16,109 nucleotides of DNA. Source: JADJNW01 sp033761835. GTDB taxonomy: Bacteria > Bacteroidota > Bacteroidia > Chitinophagales > Saprospiraceae. Each line of letters starts with the position of its first letter. The stretch's first letter is position 1. The stretch is from NCBI GenBank assembly GCA_033761835.1, contig JANRME010000181.1, positions 1 through 16,109 on the forward strand. The letters are read 5' to 3'. Below the pieces are notes generated by a model that saw only the letters and a list, made by a program, of their open reading frames with translations, had not been told where the DNA came from and did not search any database. Shown one piece after another: positions 7,387 to 13,176 of the stretch. The position numbers and the translations under genes were made by a program.

Positions 7387-7935
7387 TTAAACTGTTTCTA
7401 CTACTTTTAGTTCTGGCGCTACCGGAAAGTCAATGGGAATCTCGGTCAAATTATGCAGGTAATTCATTGCGATTTTATCGCTTATTTGTAAAATGACATC
7501 TACGAGGTTACCGTTGTTGTATCCAGCGTCATAAAATGCTTGCAGGATGGCAGCATCAATTTTACCTTTATGCTCGGTGATGGCTTTTGCCAATTGTACC
7601 AGCGCATCTAATTTTGCATTGAAACTGTGACCACCGCGGATGTTGAGCACTTCTTCCTCCGAAAAACCATTCATTTTGCCGATCACAGTGTGCGCGCTTT
7701 GGCAATAGCGACAATGGTTGACTTCACTAACGACAAGGTTCACCGCTTCTTTTTCCCGATTAGATAAAGACGTTTTCGCACCCTGGAAGGCAAGATACTT
7801 GTTCAATCCGTTGTCCGAGTAAGCAATGGTAGCGTACAGGTTAGGTACGAAACCCAGAGCACTTTTCAAATTATCAAAAAGCGCTTGATTGGCTGGAGAA
7901 ACCTCTTCTCTGGTTGGGACATTAAATGCTTGCAT
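7387..7935 (-). CDS. Carboxymuconolactone decarboxylase / AhpD-like peroxidase family protein
   Basis: The 182-residue, all-helical protein carries the AhpD active-site pattern: E63, C75 and C78 in HCRYC, and H82, spaced as in AhpD (Glu, 12 residues, CxxC, then His four after the second Cys). The usual His between the two cysteines is Tyr (Y77). This points to a thiol peroxidase or disulfide reductase role rather than carboxymuconolactone decarboxylation. No signal peptide, so cytoplasmic. It is the first gene of a likely three-gene minus-strand group with the DUF1348 and AraC genes. The start codon lies inside a 10-bp inverted repeat (7930-7939 with 7965-7974) that could mask it in the mRNA. 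Confidence 0.86.
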   Translation of the reverse strand: MQAFNVPTREEVSPANQALFDNLKSALGFVPNLYATIAYSDNGLNKYLAFQGAKTSLSNREKEAVNLVVSEVNHCRYCQSAHTVIGKMNGFSEEEVLNIRGGHSFNAKLDALVQLAKAITEHKGKIDAAILQAFYDAGYNNGNLVDVILQISDKIAMNYLHNLTEIPIDFPVAPELKVVETV

Positions 7936-7974
7936 CGTTTTTAAATTTTAAAGTGATTAAAAAGAACGATGCAA
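7930..7974 (-). promoter_or_regulatory. Inverted repeat overlapping the start codon of the AhpD-like gene
   Basis: TTGCATCGTT at 7930-7939 is the exact reverse complement of AACGATGCAA at 7965-7974, with 25 bases between. On the minus strand the downstream arm reads AACG-ATG-CAA and contains the start codon. If transcription begins above 7974 the leader could pair with and hide the start. The right arm also overlaps a direct repeat GATGCA-AA-GATGCA (7968-7981). It could equally be a DNA-binding site for the AraC protein. Confidence 0.4.
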
Positions 7975-8104
7975 AGATGCAGTGACAGGCATTGCTATAA
8001 AATGGACGATTGGAGCTACCAGATGGATAATTTTTCTTCTCAACCGGGTGTAGAAATTGGGGTAAGAGCTGTTGATTGTGATACTGTTCATTATAGCTAC
8101 GCAC

Positions 8105-8124
8105 GTGCTGCGGGTGAAGATGCG
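8105..8124 (+). repeat. 20-bp exact copy of the 3' end of the second lactonase gene
   Basis: Bases 8105-8124 repeat 5945-5964 exactly and stay in step with the gene frame: both read VLRVKMR followed by a stop codon (CGG TAA at the lactonase end, CGC TGA here). The preceding residues in this frame, LFIIATH, resemble LYITATQY of the lactonase. The frame is closed by a stop at 8063-8065, so only a scrap of about 20 codons remains. It is probably a remnant of a deleted SMP-30 paralogue. Confidence 0.6.
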
Positions 8125-8133
8125 CTGAGGTGT

Positions 8134-8175
8134 AGAAGGGAGATGCCAGAAGTGAGAAGCGAGATGTCAGATGTC
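8134..8175. repeat. Six tandem 7-bp units, AGAAGNG/AGATGNC type
   Basis: AGAAGGG, AGATGCC, AGAAGTG, AGAAGCG, AGATGTC and AGATGTC follow each other without a gap, 28 bases beyond the end of the dehydrogenase gene. The units alternate irregularly between two variants. No coding or hairpin role is apparent. It lies in a 267-bp gap (7936-8202) that holds no convincing gene. Confidence 0.75.
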
Positions 8176-8202
8176 GTTCCCAATAGCTATCAGGAAAGAC
8201 TT

Positions 8203-9219
8203 CTAATTCATTTCCACCATTGCTTTGATTACGCCGTTTTCAGGATTGAGCCAACTTTCAAATTCATTTTTCACCTCATCAAATTTCACCCGATGCGTGA
8301 TGTAAGTAGTAGGGCTGATTTTTTTATTTTTCAAACAGCTTATTACCTGTTCAAAATCTTGCCTGGTAGCATTCCGACTACTCATTAAAGTACCCTCTCT
8401 TTTGTGAAACTCGGGATGACTAAATGAAATCGCTTCTTTTTGCAAACCAATCAATACATACCGCGCGCCATGTGCCATGTATTGAAAAGCATTATTCATG
8501 GCGTTCAAATTACCCGTAGCATCGATGACAACGGTAGGCATATCTCCATTTGTAATGTTCATTAATTGCTCGGTCACATTAATAGAAAAAGCATTTATTG
8601 TATATCTAATATTTAGTTTTTCTTTACAAAATTGTAAACGTTTTTCATTTACATCCAAAGCGATGACATTCCCACCGGCAATGCGCGCAAATTCCATTGT
8701 GCCTAAACCAATGGGGCCGGCACCGATCACCAAGACGTATTCACCTGCTGCAACATTCGCCCGGCGCACGCCATGCGCACCGATTGCCAATGGCTCTACC
8801 AATGCCAATTCATCAAAACTCAAGCCATCGCTATGCAATAAAGCAGCCGACGGCACCGACAAAAATTCAACCATGCCACCGTCCACATGTACCCCGCAAA
8901 CCTGCATGTTTACACAACAATTGGGCTTTCCGGTGCGACAGGCAATGCAATTTCCACAATTAAAATAAGGAATAAATGTGACCGCTTCTCCAATTTCAAA
9001 ACCGGGCGCATTGTCAAATTCTACTAAGGTTCCCGCCAGTTCATGCCCCAATATGCGCGGATAATTAAAATAAGGCTGCGTGCCTTCAAAAGCGTGTAAA
9101 TCTGTGCCACAAATGCCAATCCGTTTGATTTGAATGATTGCCTGTCCGTTTGAAAGGGAAGGTCTATCTTGGGTAAGATATTCCAGGATGCCAGGCTTAT
9201 TACAGCTTAATGCTTTCAT
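8203..9219 (-). CDS. Zinc-dependent medium-chain alcohol/polyol dehydrogenase
   Basis: The 338-residue MDR-family enzyme has an N-terminal GroES-like domain with catalytic zinc ligands C37 (GICGTD), H59/E60 (GHE) and E142 (VEPLAIG). A structural zinc site is formed by C88, C91, C94 and C102. The Rossmann domain has GAGPIGLG at 166-173 and D189 at the end of strand two, which favours NAD over NADP. It resembles sorbitol, threonine and gulonate/galactonate-type dehydrogenases; the exact substrate cannot be told. The ATG at 9219 is chosen because the frame above it can only start at TTG (9246) and MKAL is the usual family start. No signal peptide is present. A promoter module shared with the aldolase operon lies 73 bp upstream, and a LacI-family gene follows it, so a role in the same catabolic regulon is likely. 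Confidence 0.87.
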   Translation of the reverse strand: MKALSCNKPGILEYLTQDRPSLSNGQAIIQIKRIGICGTDLHAFEGTQPYFNYPRILGHELAGTLVEFDNAPGFEIGEAVTFIPYFNCGNCIACRTGKPNCCVNMQVCGVHVDGGMVEFLSVPSAALLHSDGLSFDELALVEPLAIGAHGVRRANVAAGEYVLVIGAGPIGLGTMEFARIAGGNVIALDVNEKRLQFCKEKLNIRYTINAFSINVTEQLMNITNGDMPTVVIDATGNLNAMNNAFQYMAHGARYVLIGLQKEAISFSHPEFHKREGTLMSSRNATRQDFEQVISCLKNKKISPTTYITHRVKFDEVKNEFESWLNPENGVIKAMVEMN

Positions 9220-9291
9220 TTTTAATATATTACAAGTTAAAGGCAAGCATAAATTGAAAAGCTACCTCTCATCTTTGCTCCTTCCAATATG

Positions 9292-9366
9292 CTAAGGTAA
9301 GTATAAAAAATGAAGCTCAATGAAGCCAATTTTGTAAGTGTTATTTTTACACTTATTTTAATTAAA
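9292..9366 (-). promoter_or_regulatory. Promoter/operator module of the dehydrogenase gene, copy of 2783-2858
   Basis: The 19-bp palindrome AAGTGT-N7-ACACTT (9336-9354) is identical, centre included, to that at 2828-2846. Reading on the minus strand, ATTG (9330-9327), a 21-bp spacer and TATACTTA (9305-9298) sit where TTTG and TATACTTG sit in the other copy. The spacer instead contains a direct repeat of ATGAAGC. The flanks resemble each other along the whole ~75 bp, with a one-base length difference, while the genes downstream are unrelated. This is good evidence for a conserved regulatory unit. Confidence 0.6.
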
Positions 9367-9392
9367 TTTTCCGGCATTGAAAATTCAAGCGA

Positions 9393-10433
9393 TCAGCTAT
9401 GTGAATACCCCTCCTTTTGAGAGCTATCCCGAATCAGGAGATCGCTCACAATGATTTCTTCTTTAGTTACTGATTGTGTAGACTTTTCACTTAAAATAAA
9501 TTCAAAATATATTTGCGCAGCACGTTTCCCAATCTCTTTACTTCTTTGGTCAACAGAGGAGAGGGAAGGCTTAATAATGGAAGAAAAATCTTCATTTGCA
9601 AAACCAAATATACCAAGTTGCGAAGGTACTTTTATGCCCATGGACTCCGCGACTTGTAAAACGCCTAAAGATTGGTCGTCGGAAGTAGAAAGAAAAGCAT
9701 CCGGCGGCTCTTTTAAGGCTAAGAGTTCTTTGGCTGCTTCTGCGGCTTTTTCTTTAGACAAGGTGTCATCCACGATAAAATTATAGGGTATGCTTAATTC
9801 ATATTCTTTTATAGCAGCTATAAAGCCTTCTTTTCTGCGCCTGAATATAGAAAGATGACTTGGGCCGCCCAAAAATGCAATTTTTGTATAGCCTTGTTCA
9901 ATCAATATTTTTGCAGCCTTATAAGATGCCTCTTTATTATCATTTAAAACTTTAAAGCTATTTACTTGCTCTAAGCACCTATCAAATTGAACCAGCTCAA
10001 TATGATGTTTTTTAATATTTTCAAGATGCGTAATAGATTGAGTCTCTGCGGATACCGAAATTAAAATACAATCCACATTTTGTTGAATGAGGGTATCAAT
10101 GGCTTTACATTCTTGCAAAAAGGATTCATGCGATTGGCAAATAATTAAACTATGGTTGTTTTCAAAACAAACTTCTTCAATACCAGCAATTACCTCTGCA
10201 AAAAAACTTTGATTAATACGAGGCACAATGACTCCCAATGTTTTGGAAGAACCCTGCCGCAGATTAGCAGCTTGAGAATTATGGATATAATTTAATTCCT
10301 GAGCTTTTTTCTTTACATTTTCTATTACCTTCTGACTGATAGATGGATGGTCGTTTAAAGCTCTTGAAACGTAAGATGCTGAGATTCCAAGTTCTTTCGC
10401 TACATCATAAATGGTTACACGCTTTCGACTCAT
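9393..10433 (-). CDS. LacI/GalR-family transcriptional regulator
   Basis: The 346-residue protein starts with the family's DNA-binding domain: VTIYDVAKELGISASYVSRALNDHPSIS (6-33), then a hinge helix region around 50-61 (YIHNSQAANLRQG). Residues 65-340 form the periplasmic-binding-protein-like sensor, with the typical TLGVIVPRINQSFFAEVIAGIE opening (65-86). Such proteins usually repress sugar catabolic genes until a sugar or sugar acid binds. It lies directly upstream of the dehydrogenase on the same strand, with its stop codon 27 bp from the shared promoter module, so it is the first candidate for binding the 19-bp palindrome. The palindrome lacks the central CG common in LacI-family operators, so the pairing is an inference. 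Confidence 0.88.
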   Translation of the reverse strand: MSRKRVTIYDVAKELGISASYVSRALNDHPSISQKVIENVKKKAQELNYIHNSQAANLRQGSSKTLGVIVPRINQSFFAEVIAGIEEVCFENNHSLIICQSHESFLQECKAIDTLIQQNVDCILISVSAETQSITHLENIKKHHIELVQFDRCLEQVNSFKVLNDNKEASYKAAKILIEQGYTKIAFLGGPSHLSIFRRRKEGFIAAIKEYELSIPYNFIVDDTLSKEKAAEAAKELLALKEPPDAFLSTSDDQSLGVLQVAESMGIKVPSQLGIFGFANEDFSSIIKPSLSSVDQRSKEIGKRAAQIYFEFILSEKSTQSVTKEEIIVSDLLIRDSSQKEGYSHS

Positions 10434-10714
10434 TTTAATTCAATAATTCGTAATAGGCTAATGTTATAAAAAGCTAAAATAGTTCAATTTGGTAAATTAA
10501 AAGCTTTTCCACTTCAATTTTTAATCTTAGCTAGGTTTAATGCAGGTACTGATTCTTTTTCACTCCAACAGAAAGGGTGGATGGAGTCGAGGTTTTAAAA
10601 CTCGGGCTATTTGATAATTAGAGTAGAGTATAAATAAATAATAAGATTCAAGAACTGGCATTTTTAAATGGAGGTATCTCTTGGAAAAATTTCCACTATT
10701 TTTCCACCACAAAT

Positions 10715-10750
10715 AAAAAAGGAGCTACAAACTTTCGTTCATAACTCCTT
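10715..10750 (-). terminator. Intrinsic terminator downstream of the tRNA-Pro remnant
   Basis: Read on the minus strand, AAGGAG (10750-10745) pairs with CTCCTT (10724-10719) across a 20-nt loop and is followed by six T (complement of 10720-10715). This is the layout expected of a tRNA gene terminator, and it begins 10 bases after the tRNA 3' end. It indicates that sequence left of the remnant is the original downstream flank of a tRNA-Pro gene. Confidence 0.6.
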
Positions 10751-10760
10751 GATTTTGAAG

Positions 10761-10804
10761 TCGGGGCGGAGGGATTCGAACTCTCGACCCCCTGCTCCCA
10801 AAGC
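10761..10804 (-). tRNA. 3' fragment of tRNA-Pro(UGG), attachment site of an integrated element
   Basis: On the minus strand the sequence runs from GC plus an anticodon loop TTTGGGA (anticodon TGG), through the anticodon-stem 3' half GCAGG, the variable region and the T arm with TTCGAAT, to the acceptor half CGCCCCG and discriminator A. CCA is not encoded. The 5' half (acceptor, D arm and 5' anticodon stem) is absent: upstream sequence cannot pair with it. The T stem GAGAG/CCCTC has one A-C mismatch, fitting a non-functional copy. The match starting at the anticodon loop, with a tyrosine recombinase 136 bp away, is typical of an att site. The intact tRNA gene would lie at the far, right-hand end of the element. 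Confidence 0.8.
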
Positions 10805-10909
10805 GTCACCATTCTGGTTTAATATGGTCTCATCTGTATCAAAATATCAGTAAATACAAGGCTTTTAGATTTCTTTACCCACACAAGATACCGAAAAAAA
10901 CCGTATATT

Positions 10910-10930
10910 GCGTGCAAATGGCGTGCAAAT
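10910..10930 (+). repeat. Two direct GCGTGCAAAT repeats in the integrase leader
   Basis: GCGTGCAAAT occurs at 10910-10919 and again at 10921-10930, 11 bp apart, roughly one helix turn. It sits just before the integrase ATG and between the att core and the gene. The position and phasing suit arm-type binding sites of a tyrosine recombinase or an autoregulatory site. TATATTGC at 10904-10911 overlaps the first repeat and resembles a TAnnTTTG box. Confidence 0.45.
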
Positions 10931-10940
10931 AATTTAAGCT

Positions 10941-12152
10941 ATGGTTTCATCGGTAAAAATCATTTTAGACACTCGCTCCAAGAAAAAGGATAAAACACAT
11001 CCACTTAAACTTCGCATTGTTCACAATAGAAGTTCTAAGCATATTTCACTTGGATACTGCATTTTAGAAAAAGACTGGGATGAAAAAGGGCAAAAGGTAA
11101 AATCTTCTTGCAAGTACATTGAGAACATCAATCGTTTAAATGCTTTTCTGAATAAGGAAAAGCAGAAAGCCCTTGATGTCATTACTCGCCTACAATCTGA
11201 GGGGCGCTTGGAAACACTCTCCTTTGAAGAAATCAAGAAAATGATTGTAGGGAAGGAAACAGAGTTGATGACCCTTGCCTTCGGTGAAGAAATGATCGCT
11301 CAATTGCATGAAGGACAAAAACACGGGAATGCCAGGGTTTATGATACGATGGTAAGAAGTATCAGAACTTATGCCAAAGGGAAGGATTTCCCAATGCGTC
11401 AAATTACCTACTCCTGGCTAAAGAAATATGAAGCATGGTATTTGTCCAAGGGGAATTCTTTAAACGGTCTCAGCGTAAGTTTAAGGACGCTTAGAGCATT
11501 ATTTAATCAAGCTATCAAGCAAAAGAGAATTTCTGCCGATTACTACCCATTTAAAGACTATACGATTCAAAGTGAGAAAACTCGCAAACGTGCAATTTCC
11601 AAAACTGATGTTGATAAAATAAAGGACTTTGTACCTACTACAAAGCGACAGGAACGCACAAAGGATTATTTCTTAATGAGTTTTTACCTGATGGGGGCAT
11701 CATTCGTTGACCTTGCCCTTTTGAAGGTAAAAAATATCATCGGTGGTAGAATTGAGTATAAGCGCAAGAAAACCGGACAGCTTCACAGTATAACCATTTC
11801 TCCGGCATTACAGGAACTACTTGATAAATATATGGAAGGCAAGGGGAAGGAAGATTTTATTCTAAATGTTATAAAGTCTGATGAACCTAAAGAACAACTT
11901 GTCAATGTTAGAGATGAACTCCGCCGTTATAATAAAACCTTAAAAGTCATCGGTAAGGCTTGTGGCATAGAAGCCGAAATCACGAGTTATGTTTCAAGAC
12001 ATTCCTACGCAACAATTGCTAAAAGAAAAGGTGTCCCAATTGCAGTAATCAGTGAAGCGATGGGGCATACTTCCGAAGAAGTAACTCAAATTTATTTGGA
12101 CTCTTTTGATAATGAAGTTTTGGACAATTACCACAATATGATAATTGAGTAG
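10941..12152 (+). CDS. Tyrosine recombinase / phage-type integrase of the Bacteroidota mobile-element class
   Basis: The 403-residue protein has an arm-type DNA-binding domain (about 1-95: VKIILDTRSKKKDKTHPLKLRIVHNR then HISLGYCILEKDWDEK), a SAM-like core-binding domain (about 108-205) and a catalytic domain (about 215-400). Visible catalytic residues are K276/K277 in the beta-hairpin, R353, H376 (MGH) and nucleophile Y385. Two usual positions differ: Box I reads LMGASFVDLALLK (250-262) without the first Arg, and the HxxR motif reads YVSR (Y350). The missing Box I Arg is, as I recall, also a feature of the NBU1 IntN1 type, so it need not mean inactivity. The gene lies beside the tRNA-Pro fragment and points into the element. 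The start at 10941 follows the repeated leader directly. Confidence 0.9.
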   Translation: MVSSVKIILDTRSKKKDKTHPLKLRIVHNRSSKHISLGYCILEKDWDEKGQKVKSSCKYIENINRLNAFLNKEKQKALDVITRLQSEGRLETLSFEEIKKMIVGKETELMTLAFGEEMIAQLHEGQKHGNARVYDTMVRSIRTYAKGKDFPMRQITYSWLKKYEAWYLSKGNSLNGLSVSLRTLRALFNQAIKQKRISADYYPFKDYTIQSEKTRKRAISKTDVDKIKDFVPTTKRQERTKDYFLMSFYLMGASFVDLALLKVKNIIGGRIEYKRKKTGQLHSITISPALQELLDKYMEGKGKEDFILNVIKSDEPKEQLVNVRDELRRYNKTLKVIGKACGIEAEITSYVSRHSYATIAKRKGVPIAVISEAMGHTSEEVTQIYLDSFDNEVLDNYHNMIIE

Positions 12153-12174
12153 GGAAGGGTGCTTATACCCTACT
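12148..12174 (+). other. Inverted repeat over the integrase stop codon
   Basis: AGTAGGG (12148-12154) pairs with CCCTACT (12168-12174) across 13 nt. The left arm includes the integrase stop codon. No T run follows, so it is at best a weak terminator or an mRNA end structure separating integrase from the next gene. Confidence 0.35.
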
Positions 12175-12207
12175 CTGCTAACATCAAAAATTCTAATTCC
12201 AAAATAT

Positions 12208-12846
12208 ATGGAAAATACTTTAGTTAACCAGAATTTTGAGGTTTCTATTCAGAATATGCGAGGCATTTTGCCAAAGCTTTCCTTTGGCTTACTAATTGGT
12301 ACTTATATCGTTTCCGCTTTGATTATGGCAATATTTCATTCTCTGAAAGCGCCTAATTTTTGGTTTGGTCTGGCGGCGGTCTTAATTGCATTTGCCATAC
12401 AAGCGGGAAGGGGAACTTTAGCTTTCTTCTTTCAATTAAACCCGCTTCGCTTACTAACTAAATTCTCATTTGGGGCAGTTGCGGCAACTATTTTGCTTTT
12501 TCTATCTCTAATTGAAGCATTTCTTGTGCTGAAAAACTATAATGTTTCTTGGATGGTATCGGTTGGAACATTAATGTTGATTGGATGGGTAATTGAAATT
12601 ATGCTGATGCGTGAAACTTTGTTTGCTACCCAGTTGGAGCTATTCAGGAATAAAGAACAATGGGAAGAACTTAGAAGCTTTTACATTGCCCGTAGAGAAC
12701 TAAAGCAGATTATCAAAGGTCAGGTTGTGCAACAACAAATCATTCAGCCAATCGTAAAAGAACTGCCTAAACCTTTGCCAAATGAAGATGAAAATAAACC
12801 AGAAGCCAAGTCAGACGATGAAATACTTTTACTGGGAAACGTATAA
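12208..12846 (+). CDS. Four-helix membrane protein of unknown function
   Basis: A 212-residue protein with four probable membrane segments at about 25-44, 52-74, 87-108 and 114-133. A charged cytoplasmic tail of ~75 residues follows, helical at first (LELFRNKEQWEELRSFYIARRELKQIIKG) and ending in a Pro-, Glu- and Asp-rich stretch. I do not recognise the family. The ATG at 12208 is chosen because the longer frame starts only at a TTG that overlaps the integrase stop region. It follows the integrase on the same strand by 55 bp and is followed by a tight GAAA-loop hairpin. The topology is like small accessory proteins carried on mobile elements, but no function can be assigned. Confidence 0.6.
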   Translation: MENTLVNQNFEVSIQNMRGILPKLSFGLLIGTYIVSALIMAIFHSLKAPNFWFGLAAVLIAFAIQAGRGTLAFFFQLNPLRLLTKFSFGAVAATILLFLSLIEAFLVLKNYNVSWMVSVGTLMLIGWVIEIMLMRETLFATQLELFRNKEQWEELRSFYIARRELKQIIKGQVVQQQIIQPIVKELPKPLPNEDENKPEAKSDDEILLLGNV

Positions 12847-12866
12847 AGCCCGTTGAAAAACGGGCT
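12847..12866 (+). terminator. GAAA-tetraloop hairpin after the membrane-protein gene
   Basis: AGCCCGTT-GAAA-AACGGGCT is a perfect 8-bp stem closed by a GNRA loop, starting directly after the stop codon of the membrane-protein gene. No T run follows (GGCTCAG), so it may act as an mRNA 3' stabiliser, a processing site or a weak terminator. Confidence 0.5.
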
Positions 12867-13157
12867 GGCTCAGAAGAAATCAAACCTACCTATGCCAGTT
12901 TTTATGGCGTGGTACTGGATCCGAATAGTCCATATTTAGGCTATAATTTGGCACGGCTGGAAAAACGATTTTCGACCCGGTATAATGAATCTTTGGAAAA
13001 GGAACGGATTAGGAAAGAACAGAGAAAGCCAATTCATAAAATGAATTTAAGCTCTATTAAAAATAATAAAGAAAGGCTTGAATCAGTAAGGTTATTAATG
13101 ATTTATTATTCCGAAATACAAAAAACAGATAATAAAAAAACTACTAATTATAGTTAA
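12867..13157 (+). pseudogene. Orphan reading frame, probable 3' gene fragment
   Basis: One frame stays open from the membrane-protein stop codon region to the TAA at 13155-13157, reading SEEIKPTYASFYGVVLDPNS, then PYLGYNLARLEKRFSTRYNE and a Lys/Arg/Glu-rich helical tail. No ATG precedes the conserved-looking part. The only starts are a GTG at 12909 (82 residues) and an ATG at 13038-13040 deep in the tail. This suggests the C-terminal remnant of a larger protein, or a small gene with a GTG start. I do not recognise the family. It converges with the KpsF-type gene, 19 bp apart, without a hairpin between. Confidence 0.35.
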
Positions 13158-13176
13158 ATAAAGATATGATTCTAAA

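Larger units (their letters stand above)
10434..10940. other. 507-bp gap: LacI-gene promoter region, tRNA-Pro remnant and island boundary
   Basis: No convincing gene. The first ~230 bp, above the LacI-family start, are AT-rich and presumably hold its promoter, but no clear box was found. An 8-bp inverted repeat (10682-10689 and 10699-10706) is of unknown use. From 10719 to 10804 lie a tRNA terminator and a tRNA-Pro 3' fragment, and from 10805 to 10940 the leader of the integrase gene with a direct repeat. Confidence 0.7.

Noticed and set aside
7969..8388. Plus-strand reading frame of 139 codons across the gap and the dehydrogenase 3' end
   Set aside because: Its second half is antisense to the dehydrogenase, and it runs through the heptamer repeat. 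No domain or plausible start context was seen.
9220..9246. Nine-residue N-terminal extension of the dehydrogenase
   Set aside because: It would need a TTG start, while the ATG at 9219 gives the usual MKAL family start and length.
10761..10840. Intact tRNA-Pro gene
   Set aside because: Only the part from the anticodon loop to the 3' end is present. No D arm, 5' anticodon stem or 5' acceptor strand (CGGGGCG) can be found at the right distance, and the T stem has a mismatch.
10668..10853. Small plus-strand reading frame with the peptide GRRDSNSRPPAPKA
   Set aside because: This peptide is the well-known spurious translation of the antisense of a tRNA 3' half. Here it is simply the tRNA-Pro fragment read on the other strand.
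12145..12207. 21-residue N-terminal extension of the membrane protein
   Set aside because: It would start at a TTG inside the integrase end. The ATG at 12208 gives a cleaner start after the inverted repeat.
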